DNA of 47,461 nt. Origin: JBMOLL01 sp049325415 (GTDB lineage: Bacteria > Bacteroidota > Bacteroidia > Bacteroidales > GCA-2748055). Positions 39,989 through 47,461 of this stretch are shown here, in pieces. The stretch spans positions 1 to 47,461 of the forward strand of contig JBMOLL010000101.1 of the NCBI GenBank assembly GCA_049325415.1. The letters are read 5' to 3'. A model generated the notes under the pieces. It had not been told where the DNA came from, did not search any database, and saw only the letters and a list, made by a program, of their open reading frames with translations. Position 1 is the first letter of the stretch. Every line of letters begins with the position of its first letter. Made by a program: the position numbers and the translations under genes.

Positions 39989-40327
39989 TTAGAAGCCCAG
40001 CTCCCCGATGGGGTCCCAGAAAAGCTCTCTGAAACGCACCACCTGGTCGTCGACGACTTCAACACCTTCGCTGCGCAGCAGTTCTTCCATTACCCTGGAT
40101 CCGCCAAAATGGTGTTTCCCGCTTAAAAGGCCGTTCCGGTTAACCACGCGGTGCGCCGGGATAAAGTCTTCGCCGGAATGGGAATTGTTGAGTGCCCAGC
40201 CAACCATGCGGGATGCCTGCGGTGATCCGAGATAACGGGCAATAGCCCCGTAAGTGGTCACGCGGCCCGGCGGGATCAGGCGTGTGATTTCATAAACCTG
40301 CTCAAAGAAATTATCCGTCCGTTTCAT
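39989..40327 (-). CDS. Alkyltransferase-like protein (ATL)
   Basis: The 112-residue protein is the DNA-binding domain of the O6-alkylguanine-DNA alkyltransferase family: VYEITRLIPPGRVTTYGAIARYLG and ASRMVGWALNN, followed by the active-site block IPAHRVVNRNG (56-66). The acceptor Cys of the usual PCHR motif is Ala58 here (PAHR), so it cannot take an alkyl group. ATL proteins instead bind O6-alkylguanine and flag it for nucleotide excision repair. The ATG at 40327 is preferred over a GTG at 40348; it overlaps the end of trmB by 17 nt, suggesting coupling. Confidence 0.9.
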   Translation of the reverse strand: MKRTDNFFEQVYEITRLIPPGRVTTYGAIARYLGSPQASRMVGWALNNSHSGEDFIPAHRVVNRNGLLSGKHHFGGSRVMEELLRSEGVEVVDDQVVRFRELFWDPIGELGF

Positions 40328-41021
40328 GATCCGTCTCCACGATTTCACGTCCGGAAGGCAGGCGGAAAGAAAGGTACTTTATCGGGATCCCCTCTGCCGT
40401 GTAAATCCCCTCATAATAGGTTTTGATGGAAAGGATATCCCCCGCTGTACCCGAGCCGTAGAGATCGGGAAAGTCGCTCACCACCTCCAGCTGGTTAAAG
40501 TTCACCAGGTTGCGGGTATAGTCATAGAGAAAACTGCTGTCGGTTTTGAGATGCACCAGGCCGTTTTCCTTCACGAAACTGCGATAGGAGTTTAGAAAGG
40601 AGGAACCTGTAAGTCTTTTCTTGCTTCTGCGCTCCTTTTGCTGGGGATCGGGAAAAGTGATCCAGAGCTCGTCGATCTCGCCGGATCCGAAAAAGGAAGC
40701 AATGAGTTCGATACGGGTGCGGAGAAAAGCCGTGTTCTCCAGCCTGTTCTCATGGGCGAACTTCGCGCCTTTCCACATCCGGGCTCCCTTGATGTCCACC
40801 CCGATGAAGTTTTTATCCGGAAAGCGCTGTGCAAGTCCTACCGTGTACTCCCCTTTACCGCAGCCAAGTTCCAGTACTATAGGATTTGCATTGTGAAAAA
40901 CCTCTTTCCCCCACTTACCTTTCAGAGGATAGTCGTTCCGGAAAACATCCCCGAATGGAGGCTGAAACACCCGGTCGAAATGCTCCATCTCGGAGAATCT
41001 TCTGAGTTTGTCTTTTCCCAC
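40311..41021 (-). CDS. trmB: tRNA (guanine-N7-)-methyltransferase TrmB
   Basis: The 236-residue protein has the SAM-binding block IVLELGCGKGEYTVGLA (48-64), FIGVDIKGARMWKGAK, and the TrmB signature ELWITFPDPQQKERRSKKRLT, with the substrate-binding D-x-S region near the C-terminus. It makes m7G46 in tRNA. The start codon is GTG at 41021 (MGKDKLRRFSEM), 13 nt after the gldH stop; no ATG is in frame near it. The gene is part of the ricT-gldH-trmB-ATL run. Confidence 0.95.
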   Translation of the reverse strand: MGKDKLRRFSEMEHFDRVFQPPFGDVFRNDYPLKGKWGKEVFHNANPIVLELGCGKGEYTVGLAQRFPDKNFIGVDIKGARMWKGAKFAHENRLENTAFLRTRIELIASFFGSGEIDELWITFPDPQQKERRSKKRLTGSSFLNSYRSFVKENGLVHLKTDSSFLYDYTRNLVNFNQLEVVSDFPDLYGSGTAGDILSIKTYYEGIYTAEGIPIKYLSFRLPSGREIVETDHETDG

Positions 41022-41034
41022 GCTGAAACGATTT

Positions 41035-41553
41035 TTATTCTTCCGACTTCACGATCCTCACCCCTACGTCACTTACCGGCACCGACGGGATCCGCATGCC
41101 CTGTTCCACGGAGATGCGGTAAGTTCCGGGTTCCGGGAAGCGTATTTTCCTCTTGTACTGGAGACGCAATTCCTTCAGATCACCCAGTCCTTTACCGTTC
41201 CACGTTCCGTCGGGGCGGGCAAGGATGAAATTCACCGTATCGGTGATGGCCTGGTTATGCGGTCCTTTCAGATGGACGAACATATACAGGTTACTCACCG
41301 GGTAATTCCCCCGGTGACGCACCTGAAGATAAATATCATAATAGGAAAGGGTGTCTTCCACCACCGGGCTGAACTCCTGGATATCCGACCAGGTCCATCC
41401 TTCCCTGTTTATCCTGTTAAACTGGTCGTACAACATGTTCCTGTCGCAGGAGAAAAGGATGATTACCGGCAGCAGAAATAATGCAGCAAAGAAAAGAGGC
41501 CTTTGCCGCCGGTTCAGCAAATGGAAGTTGCTGTTAGGTTTTCCCATGATCAT
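41035..41553 (-). CDS. gldH: Gliding motility lipoprotein GldH
   Basis: The 172-residue protein has a long N-terminus with a hydrophobic segment and lipobox ILFSC (Cys36). The mature part has CDRNMLYDQFNRINREGWTW, the usual start of GldH, then a beta-sandwich-like region with YLQVRHRGNYPVSNLYMFV and YRISVEQGMR. GldH is an outer-membrane lipoprotein needed for gliding in Flavobacterium, but many non-gliding Bacteroidetes also carry it. The ATG overlaps the ricT stop (ATGA). An ATG two codons later is also possible. Confidence 0.9.
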   Translation of the reverse strand: MIMGKPNSNFHLLNRRQRPLFFAALFLLPVIILFSCDRNMLYDQFNRINREGWTWSDIQEFSPVVEDTLSYYDIYLQVRHRGNYPVSNLYMFVHLKGPHNQAITDTVNFILARPDGTWNGKGLGDLKELRLQYKRKIRFPEPGTYRISVEQGMRIPSVPVSDVGVRIVKSEE

Positions 41554-42701
41554 TTGTTCTTCCGTTGGTTCCGTGGCGGACGGCGCTTGTTTTTCCTGTT
41601 TTGTTTCTCAAAACGGGTGAGGCTGTCCTGACCGACAACATTCTGATAATCCAGTTTGACTTCCTGCTTGCTTTCGCGTGTTCCGTCGATCAGGTTGTCG
41701 GGCAGTTTTCCCTGGCGGTTCATCTCCATGATCTGCTTCACTCTTTCCAGGGGAACAGGTACGAGGCTTCCGGCCATGTCGCCGTCAAAAGTGTACCAGA
41801 TCACTCCCCGGAACACGTCGGTTTTCTGGTGTCGTGCATCGCCTTTCACAGTCCGAAGCACCACATTCCTGTCGGGATAATCCTTCTGAGCATCCACGTA
41901 GCAGGCGAGTTCGTAGTTCAGGCAGCATTTCAGCTTTCCGCACTGTCCGGCCAGTTTCTGAGGATTGAGTGAAACCTCCTGGGTTCTTGCAGAATGGGTG
42001 GTTACCGAAACAAAATTCGTGATGAAAGTCGAGCAGCAGAGTTCCCGCCCGCAGGTTCCGATCCCGCCGATCCGGCCGGCTTCCTGCCGTGCACCGATCT
42101 GGCGCATCTCGATGCGGATCCGGAAAGTCTCGGCAAGGACCTTGATCAGTTCGCGGAAATCAACCCTTTCGTCGGCGATATAATAAAAAATGGCTTTCGT
42201 TTTGTCGCCCTGGTATTCCACATCGCCGATCTTCATGTTCAGACGAAGCTGACTGGCAATTTTCCGGGCCTTCAGCATCGTCATGATCTCCAGGTCGGTA
42301 GCCTCGCGCCACTTGTCAATATCCACCGGCTTGGCCTTGCGGTAAACCTTTTTCAGCTCATCGTGCCCGGCCTCATGACGGGTTTTGCCCAGCTGCTTGT
42401 TAACGATCTCCCCGGTAAGGGTGATGATGCCGATGTCGTGACCGGGAGATGCCTCAACAGCAATGATGTCCCCTCTTTTAAGACGGAGTTCATTGACGTT
42501 GCGGTAGTATCCCTTGCGGGTGTTCTTGAAACGGACTTCCACGATATCGGGAATGTCGTTCTCGGGCGTGACATCCCTTAACCAGTTATAGGCCTCCAGT
42601 TTTCCACAGGGGCTGAAATAATTGGTCAGGCGGTCACGGTTATCATTATTTATATCAAGGTGCTGCTCACTGCAGCAACCTCTCGCGAATAAACTGTCCA
42701 T
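41550..42701 (-). CDS. ricT: PSP1-domain protein, RicT-like
   Basis: The 383-residue protein has a PSP1 domain at about 50-270. Conserved cysteine clusters are GTCGRELCCSTF (Cys217, 222, 223) and QCGKLKCCLNYELAC (Cys254, 259, 260, 267), which in Bacillus RicT help bind [4Fe-4S] clusters with RicA and RicF. An extra Cys pair is near the N-terminus (GCCSEQH). The tail (about 345-383) is very basic (NRKNKRRPPRNQRKNK). Family members affect RNA processing. It precedes gldH, a standard Bacteroidetes arrangement, with a 4-nt overlap. Confidence 0.92.
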   Translation of the reverse strand: MDSLFARGCCSEQHLDINNDNRDRLTNYFSPCGKLEAYNWLRDVTPENDIPDIVEVRFKNTRKGYYRNVNELRLKRGDIIAVEASPGHDIGIITLTGEIVNKQLGKTRHEAGHDELKKVYRKAKPVDIDKWREATDLEIMTMLKARKIASQLRLNMKIGDVEYQGDKTKAIFYYIADERVDFRELIKVLAETFRIRIEMRQIGARQEAGRIGGIGTCGRELCCSTFITNFVSVTTHSARTQEVSLNPQKLAGQCGKLKCCLNYELACYVDAQKDYPDRNVVLRTVKGDARHQKTDVFRGVIWYTFDGDMAGSLVPVPLERVKQIMEMNRQGKLPDNLIDGTRESKQEVKLDYQNVVGQDSLTRFEKQNRKNKRRPPRNQRKNK

Positions 42702-42781
42702 CCGGTACTTTGTATATATGGAGACGGACCAAAGCCGTCAGAGGCAAAGGTAATGATTTCTTAAGCATTTCAAAACATTGC

Positions 42782-43927
42782 CTATTGCCCGGCAGGTGCC
42801 GTTTTCCGCAACTGCATGATGATGGTTATCGCCATGTCCATCAGCGCAATACGCGCATAGGCATTGGCCTCGATATAGTTGGCCGTATCGTTGAAAGCGG
42901 CGGCAATCTCCATCACGCTCTGCCGGTTGATAAAGGGAGCAAATTTCCTGGAAAACTCCGTTTCCTCCCCCGACATGAAAGTGATCTCATCTTTTTTGAT
43001 GTTCAGCATGAAATTCTCCCTTACCATCCGCAGGCCAAAGGTAAGGAACTGCTTGATCCTTTCCCTTCCGAGTCCCGACACGCGATCGACCCATTCGCTG
43101 ATCTCCCCCATTTTCCGCTGATAGGCCAGCCTCATCAGGGTGGCAAAAAGCTCGAAGTTGGCATGTTCCTGCTCATCGTTTTCGGCTACTACCAGGGCCA
43201 GGCTGAAATTTCCGTTGCCTTTTCTTACGGCGTCTGATATAATGCCCTCATCACTGAAGCCTCTTTCCCTCAGTCCGCGCCTCACTTCTTCTTCACCCAG
43301 CGGCGGAACCCTCAGCAACTGGGTTCGGCTGAGTATGGTGGACAATATCAGTCCGGTATTCTCCGAAACCATGAGGAAGAGGGTCTTTGGCGGTGGCTCT
43401 TCGATCATCTTCAGCAAAGCATTGGCAGCCGCCTGGTGCATTTTCTCCGGGAGCCATATGATCATGATCTTGTACTCGGCTTCATAGGATTTGAGATTGA
43501 GCTTCCGCAAAATCTCGTTGCTTTCATTTTTGCTGATCAATCCCTGCTTGTTTTCAGCATCAATGGCTTCATACCACTGATTTTCATTGATATAAGGATT
43601 TTTCAGCAAGGCCTCCCTCCATTCGGCGATATAATGATCACTTACCGGATCCTTGCTGATCTTCGAAGTGGTCATGACCGGAAAAACAAAATGCAGGTCG
43701 GGATGCACCAGCCCCGAATACTTGATGCAGGAAGGACAGGTTCCGCAGGAGTCATTCTCTCCCCTGTTACTGCAGGAAATATACTGTGCATAGGCCAGGG
43801 CGAGGGATAACTTGCCACTGCCCGGAGGACCGAAAAACATCAGGGCGTGGCTGATGCGCTCTTCCTGAACAGTCCTGATCAGGCGTAGTTTAAGATCTTC
43901 ATGACCCAGCAGATCCCTGAATTGCAT
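42782..43927 (-). CDS. holB: DNA polymerase III delta' subunit (HolB)
   Basis: The 381-residue AAA+ clamp-loader protein has a P-loop-like GPPGSGKLS (33-41) in which the residue after Lys is Leu instead of Ser/Thr, so ATP hydrolysis is unlikely. This is allowed in delta'. A zinc module follows (Cys52, Cys61, Cys64, Cys67: SCGTCPSC). NALLKMIEEPPPKTLFLMV and SRTQLLRVPPL (the SRC-like sensor, here SRT) complete the AAA+ core. It loads the sliding clamp with DnaX and HolA. It lies upstream of ricT with an 80-nt gap. Confidence 0.93.
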   Translation of the reverse strand: MQFRDLLGHEDLKLRLIRTVQEERISHALMFFGPPGSGKLSLALAYAQYISCSNRGENDSCGTCPSCIKYSGLVHPDLHFVFPVMTTSKISKDPVSDHYIAEWREALLKNPYINENQWYEAIDAENKQGLISKNESNEILRKLNLKSYEAEYKIMIIWLPEKMHQAAANALLKMIEEPPPKTLFLMVSENTGLILSTILSRTQLLRVPPLGEEEVRRGLRERGFSDEGIISDAVRKGNGNFSLALVVAENDEQEHANFELFATLMRLAYQRKMGEISEWVDRVSGLGRERIKQFLTFGLRMVRENFMLNIKKDEITFMSGEETEFSRKFAPFINRQSVMEIAAAFNDTANYIEANAYARIALMDMAITIIMQLRKTAPAGQ

Positions 43928-43958
43928 AGTCTGGATTTTTTACCTTTCAACACTTGCA

Positions 43959-43966
43959 CAAATGTA
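43959..43966 (-). promoter_or_regulatory. -7 promoter element for holB
   Basis: On the minus strand this reads TACATTTG, an exact TAnnTTTG box. It lies 31 nt before the ATG at 43927. The remainder of 43928-44167 is a divergent promoter region with pgk, with no gene. Confidence 0.55.
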
Positions 43967-44110
43967 ACAAAAAAGACACTCGGGAAAGAGCAGATTTCTG
44001 AGCTGACCGATTCCTGCACGGGGAATCCGGCCTGACTCACCGTTTCTCCATCGCCCTTCGTACAGCGTAAATTGAATGGAATGTTCTATAACAGTTTTCA
44101 AACCTTTTAC

Positions 44111-44118
44111 TAACTTTG
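44111..44118 (+). promoter_or_regulatory. -7 promoter element for pgk
   Basis: TAACTTTG is an exact TAnnTTTG box, 49 nt before the ATG at 44168. No TTTG is at the -33 distance. Confidence 0.55.
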
Positions 44119-44167
44119 GGGAATTGTTCAGGTTCTGTTAATGTATTCACAATAAAATAAAAACCAA

Positions 44168-45385
44168 ATGCAAACGATTGACAATTACAATTTTGCAGGA
44201 AAGAAGGCGATCATCCGTGTTGACTTCAATGTTCCGCTCAACAGTGCATTCGAAGTAACTGATGATACCCGTATCCGGGGTGCATTACCCACCATAAAGA
44301 AAGTACTGAAAGACGGTGGCTGTGCCATCCTGATGTCGCATCTCGGACGTCCGAAAGGGGCTCCGGAGGAGAAATACTCCCTGAAGCATGTGATCCCTGT
44401 TCTGTCGAAACACCTCGGAATGCCGGTGAAATTTGCCGACGACTGCATCGGGGCCCAGGCCGACAGCATGACAGCTTCCCTGAAGAGCGGCGAAGTGCTC
44501 CTGCTTGAAAACCTCCGTTTCCATGCCGCGGAAGATAACATCAAAACGCCCGAGCAGAAGGAAGCCACCCGTGCCTTCGCAAAAAAACTCAGCACCTATG
44601 CCGATGTTTACGTCAACGATGCCTTTGGTACGGCTCACAGGGCTCATGGTTCCACCGCTGTAATTGCCGATTTCTTCGACGAAAAGAGCAGGATGTTCGG
44701 TTACCTGATCAATGCCGAACTGGAAGCCATGGAGAAAGTCCTTCTGAGCGCTGAAAGACCTTTTACCGCCATTATGGGCGGCGCCAAGGTTTCCGACAAG
44801 ATCCTGGTTATTGAGAACCTGCTCGACAAGGTCGATAATCTCATTATCGGTGGCGGGATGACCTATACCTTTATCAAGGCCCGCGGCGGGGAGATCGGAA
44901 AATCACTCTGCGAAGAAGACAAGCTGGATGTGGCCGCTGAACTGGTGAAGAAAGCCGAAGCCAAAGGTGTAAAGCTGATCCTTCCGGTCGACCAGATTCT
45001 TGCCGACCAGTTCGATAACAATGCCAAAACCGAAAAAGCCGATATCGACAAGGGCAAAGCCGGATATATGGGACTGGATATTGCCGATAAGTCTATTGCT
45101 GCCATCAGTGAGGTGATTAAAAATTCCAAAACCATCCTCTGGAACGGACCGATGGGCGTATTCGAAATGCCGAATTTCCAGAAAGGAACCGTCAGCATTG
45201 CCCAGGCTATCGCCGATGCTACGGCCAAAGGAGCCTTCAGCCTTGTTGGCGGCGGGGATTCCGTGGCTGCAGTGAACCAGTTCGGACTGGCCGAAAAGGT
45301 CAGCTATGTTTCGACCGGTGGCGGTGCCATGCTGGAATTTATCGAAGGAAAAGTACTTCCCGGCATCAAAGCCATCAGGGGCTAA
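44168..45385 (+). CDS. pgk: Phosphoglycerate kinase
   Basis: The 405-residue glycolytic enzyme has the N-domain signature IIRVDFNVPLN (16-26), MSHLGRPKG, ENLRFH and NDAFGTAHRAHGS for 3-phosphoglycerate. The C-domain has IMGGAKVSDKI, WNGPMGVFE and GGGDSVAAV for ADP/ATP binding. Length fits the family (about 395-415). It converts 1,3-bisphosphoglycerate and ADP to 3-phosphoglycerate and ATP. It is monocistronic, ended by a strong terminator 10 nt after its stop. Confidence 0.98.
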   Translation: MQTIDNYNFAGKKAIIRVDFNVPLNSAFEVTDDTRIRGALPTIKKVLKDGGCAILMSHLGRPKGAPEEKYSLKHVIPVLSKHLGMPVKFADDCIGAQADSMTASLKSGEVLLLENLRFHAAEDNIKTPEQKEATRAFAKKLSTYADVYVNDAFGTAHRAHGSTAVIADFFDEKSRMFGYLINAELEAMEKVLLSAERPFTAIMGGAKVSDKILVIENLLDKVDNLIIGGGMTYTFIKARGGEIGKSLCEEDKLDVAAELVKKAEAKGVKLILPVDQILADQFDNNAKTEKADIDKGKAGYMGLDIADKSIAAISEVIKNSKTILWNGPMGVFEMPNFQKGTVSIAQAIADATAKGAFSLVGGGDSVAAVNQFGLAEKVSYVSTGGGAMLEFIEGKVLPGIKAIRG

Positions 45386-45394
45386 GATCGCTTT

Positions 45395-45434
45395 AAGCAA
45401 TGGTCTGCCCGGGCGGGCAGGCCATTGCTTTTTT
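45395..45434 (+). terminator. Strong terminator after pgk
   Basis: A long stem, AAGCAATGG-(T)-CTGCCC / GGGCAG-(G)-CCATTGCTT, with a short loop, is followed by TTTTTT. The next gene's promoter box begins 6 nt later. Confidence 0.92.
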
Positions 45435-45440
45435 ATTCCC

Positions 45441-45448
45441 TATCTTTG
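45441..45448 (+). promoter_or_regulatory. -7 promoter element for the LuxE-like gene
   Basis: TATCTTTG is an exact TAnnTTTG box. The ATG at 45453 is only 5 nt after it, at the expected transcription start, so the mRNA would be leaderless. Confidence 0.55.
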
Positions 45449-45452
45449 CCAC

Positions 45453-46442
45453 ATGAAAATTCCGGAAGCAGAACGGATATTTGCCATTGAAGACAAAGCA
45501 GACTTCGAACGCTGTGCCATGGAACTCTTCCGCTACCAGTCGGCTGCCAATCCGGTTTATCGTGATTATCTCGCTTACCTGGGAAGAGACCCCTTAAAGG
45601 TGAGGAGCCTTTCGGACCTGCCTTTTCTCCCTATTGGTTTTTTCAAGACTCATCGTGTACTTTCCGGAGATCAGTTGCCTGAACTCCTCTTTGAGAGCAG
45701 CGGCACCACAGGCGACCAGTCATCGAAGCATTATGTCACTGATCCTGAACTATACCTGAAAAGTCTCACCCGGGGCTTTGAGCGGGTCTACGGCCCGCCA
45801 TCCGACTGGTGTATCCTTGCACTCCTTCCCTCTTACCTTGAGAAGGGGAATTCCTCCCTGGTTTACATGATGGAGCAGTTGATGAAGCTCTCGGGACATC
45901 CCGACAACGGGTTTTACCTCAATGAACCCTCTTCCCTGCATGCGATCCTGGAAAAAAGAAGAGCCGATGCCTTTCCCGTCATGCTGGTCGGGGTGAGCTA
46001 TGCCCTTCTTGATCTCGCTGCCGATTACCACGGGAAAATGCCCGAAGGTATCGTTGTTATGGAAACGGGCGGAATGAAGGGGCGCAGAAAAGAGATGATC
46101 AGGAGTGAACTCCATGAACTGCTGAAAAAGGCTTTCGATTGCGGGGAGATCCATTCGGAATACGGGATGACGGAACTGCTCTCCCAGGCCTACAGTACCG
46201 GGCATCAGTTATTTGAAACTCCACCCTGGATGAAGGTACTGATCCGCGACAGCTATGATCCCTTTTCTCTGGTCGCTGAAGGTCAGACCGGGGGGATCAA
46301 TGTAATTGACCTGGCCAACATCCATTCCTGCGCCTTTATTGCCACCTCCGACCTGGGCCGCATCCTTCCCGACGGACGCTTCGAGGTGCTCGGACGCTTC
46401 GACCAGGCTGAAGTGAGAGGTTGTAACCTGATGGTCAGCTGA
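45453..46442 (+). CDS. LuxE-type acyl-protein synthetase / adenylating enzyme
   Basis: The 329-residue ANL-superfamily protein of the LuxE (PF04443) type has the phosphate-binding SSGTTG (82-87) followed by SKHYVTD, then later EYGMTELLSQAY (the ANL A5-like YG-x-TE block) and DLGRILPDGRFEVLGRF (A7/A8-like). It is shorter than PaaK or acyl-CoA ligases (about 430) because the C-terminal lid domain is small or absent. LuxE activates fatty acids as acyl-AMP and transfers them to its own cysteine; no luxC or luxD partners are seen here. The ATG at 45453 is fixed by the promoter box; a longer frame runs back into pgk. It overlaps the convergent DUF502 gene by 8 nt. Confidence 0.8.
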   Translation: MKIPEAERIFAIEDKADFERCAMELFRYQSAANPVYRDYLAYLGRDPLKVRSLSDLPFLPIGFFKTHRVLSGDQLPELLFESSGTTGDQSSKHYVTDPELYLKSLTRGFERVYGPPSDWCILALLPSYLEKGNSSLVYMMEQLMKLSGHPDNGFYLNEPSSLHAILEKRRADAFPVMLVGVSYALLDLAADYHGKMPEGIVVMETGGMKGRRKEMIRSELHELLKKAFDCGEIHSEYGMTELLSQAYSTGHQLFETPPWMKVLIRDSYDPFSLVAEGQTGGINVIDLANIHSCAFIATSDLGRILPDGRFEVLGRFDQAEVRGCNLMVS

Positions 46443-47004
46443 TCCCCACCATCCCCCCGGAAACAACGAACTTCATTGCCTCAGCAGCAGGAATATCAAG
46501 TGGCCGTACATGTTCGGAGGGAACGATAAACATCTCCCCCGAGAAATTATAGGAATGGGGAAAATAAACGGCTACCTTGTCTTTGATACCCAGGTTCAGG
46601 AGGTCATCCTGGGTCAGAAAACCGATTTTCTCCAGTTCGCTCACGGTGTTGACCTTCACCAGGACCGGGTTACTGAATTTTTTCTCCTTTCCGACCAGGG
46701 CTCCGAACAGGTCCCTGAGGGTGTTGTACACATCGCGGATGACCGGGGTTCTCCCGATGATCCCACGGATTAGTTTCCCGACCGGTCGGGCGATAATGGT
46801 TTGCCCGATCCAGCCTATCAGGGTAATAAACAGGATGATAAGCAAAAGTCCCAGTCCGGGGATCCTGAATCCAATCCAACGGAGGAAATATTCTTCGAGC
46901 AGGCCATCGGTAAAGGTGAAAACGAAATAAATGATATAAAGCGTGATACCGATGGGGCCGATATAGACCAATCCCTGCAGAAATAACCTGAAAATCTTCT
47001 TCAT
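46435..47004 (-). CDS. DUF502-family membrane protein
   Basis: The 189-residue protein has two transmembrane segments (about 4-27 and 43-68), the second with GLGLLLIILFITLIGWIGQTI. A soluble domain follows with the DUF502 blocks IPVIRDVYNTLRDLF-like (TPVIRDVYNTLRDLF), VLVKV and FPHSYNFSGEMFIVPSEHV. The function is unknown. The ATG at 47004 is chosen because a -7 promoter box lies at 47026-47033, with a leader of about 15 nt; the longer frame from 47028 would start inside it. It is convergent with, and overlaps, the LuxE-like gene. Confidence 0.9.
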   Translation of the reverse strand: MKKIFRLFLQGLVYIGPIGITLYIIYFVFTFTDGLLEEYFLRWIGFRIPGLGLLLIILFITLIGWIGQTIIARPVGKLIRGIIGRTPVIRDVYNTLRDLFGALVGKEKKFSNPVLVKVNTVSELEKIGFLTQDDLLNLGIKDKVAVYFPHSYNFSGEMFIVPSEHVRPLDIPAAEAMKFVVSGGMVGIS

Positions 47005-47025
47005 GATCCGAGTTTTTAATCGGCA

Positions 47026-47033
47026 CAAAGATA
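47026..47033 (-). promoter_or_regulatory. -7 promoter element for the DUF502 gene
   Basis: On the minus strand this reads TATCTTTG, an exact TAnnTTTG box. It lies in the 62-bp gap after the MmcQ/YjbR gene and sets the start of the DUF502 gene at 47004. Confidence 0.55.
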
Positions 47034-47066
47034 CCTCTTTTTAAGAAGCCCTGCCAGAATCCCTGA

Positions 47067-47423
47067 TCACTGAAGTGAACGAAGCTGCTCCCGCGTTTTT
47101 CCCGGCAATCCGGCAACCACCAGTTCGTAAGAGTGATCGATCCATTCCAGTAACTCCGTACGCGAAACCGAACCGTCGAGCAACACTGTGTTCCAGTATT
47201 TCTTATTCATGTGATAGCCCGGCAGAACGGAACTGTAATGCTCCCGAAGCGAGAGGGCTTTCTCGGGATCACATTTCAGGTTAACCGACCGGTCGCCGTC
47301 GAGACTGGCAAGAAGGAACATCTTACCCATAACTTTAAAAACGAGGGTGCCTTCACCGAAGGGAAAGCTTTCGCTGACCCCCGGTTTACCCAGACAATAA
47401 TCCCTGATCTCTTCAATGTTCAT
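47067..47423 (-). CDS. MmcQ/YjbR-family protein
   Basis: The 118-residue protein matches the MmcQ/YjbR family (DNA-binding-like fold): N-terminal EEIRDYCLGKPGVSESFPFG, then VFKVMGKMFLL, VNLKCDPEKALSLRE, and the C-terminal GYHMNKKYWNTVLLDG block with WIDHSYELVVAGL. It is thought to bind DNA from its structure, but no clear cellular role is known. It is complete, including start and stop, and appears to precede the DUF502 gene, which has its own promoter. Confidence 0.9.
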   Translation of the reverse strand: MNIEEIRDYCLGKPGVSESFPFGEGTLVFKVMGKMFLLASLDGDRSVNLKCDPEKALSLREHYSSVLPGYHMNKKYWNTVLLDGSVSRTELLEWIDHSYELVVAGLPGKTREQLRSLQ

Positions 47424-47461
47424 TGTGTTGGTTTATAATTCATTACACCAAAAAAGAACCT

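Noticed and set aside
1..47461. CRISPR arrays, insertion sequences, rRNA, prophage or integrase genes
   Set aside because: No regularly spaced repeats, transposase or integrase motifs, or rRNA-like sequence were seen anywhere in the window.

Overview
The window reads as chromosomal DNA of a Bacteroidota (Bacteroidetes) bacterium, most like a free-living, carotenoid-pigmented member. The evidence is: promoters of the phylum type (TTTG, about 19 nt, TAnnTTTG); type IX secretion and gliding components (PorX, a PorW/SprE-like lipoprotein, GldH); an Oar-like TonB-dependent receptor; many lipoproteins and small outer-membrane barrels; and gene neighbourhoods (ricT-gldH, porX-tsaE, the carotenoid set) usual for the phylum. 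Almost no start codon has a clear Shine-Dalgarno sequence, and several predicted mRNAs are leaderless or nearly so.

Region 1 (1 to about 6400) is visibly AT-rich and accessory. It holds an unknown lipoprotein with two small barrel-like proteins on the + strand, then a minus-strand stretch of unknown lipoprotein and small paralogous membrane proteins. Between these lie truncated gene ends, including a broken Hint (hedgehog/intein-type) domain gene, and three copies of a GC-rich, palindrome-dense non-coding repeat. This is the least explained part of the window. Composition changes abruptly at about 6.4 kb.

Region 2 (6.4-12.3 kb) has a MarR-type regulator whose promoter and operator can both be read, with a DUF6544-like lipoprotein, an outer-membrane barrel, the operon gltX-tatD-tcdA and a TPR-like exported protein.

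Region 3 (12.4-18.4 kb) is a carotenoid cluster of two divergent operons, crtD-cruF-crtW (minus) and crtI-crtB-crtYcd (plus). Together they encode phytoene synthesis, desaturation, cyclisation, 1'-hydration, 3',4'-desaturation and 4-ketolation. The inferred product is a monocyclic keto-carotenoid such as deoxyflexixanthin, because no 3-hydroxylase is present.

Region 4 (18.6-25.6 kb) encodes threonine catabolism (threonine dehydrogenase plus kbl), an ECF sigma factor with a putative membrane anti-sigma partner, and a small membrane protein. Two divergent promoters here share the same -35/-10 pattern, which suggests a self-controlled ECF regulon. The adenosylcobalamin-dependent ribonucleotide reductase nrdJ follows, preceded by about 700 bp of gene-free DNA with notable repeats.

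Region 5 (25.6-33.7 kb) carries the Oar-like receptor, Kdo transferase waaA, a PutP-type symporter, a small lipoprotein and alanine dehydrogenase. Region 6 (33.8-43.9 kb) carries tsaE-porX-porW/sprE, an Nfu/Mrp iron-sulfur pair, an alkyltransferase-like protein, trmB, gldH, ricT and holB. Region 7 (44.2 kb to the end) has pgk, a LuxE-like adenylating enzyme, a DUF502 membrane protein and an MmcQ/YjbR protein. No tRNA, rRNA, CRISPR array, prophage or intact insertion sequence was recognised.
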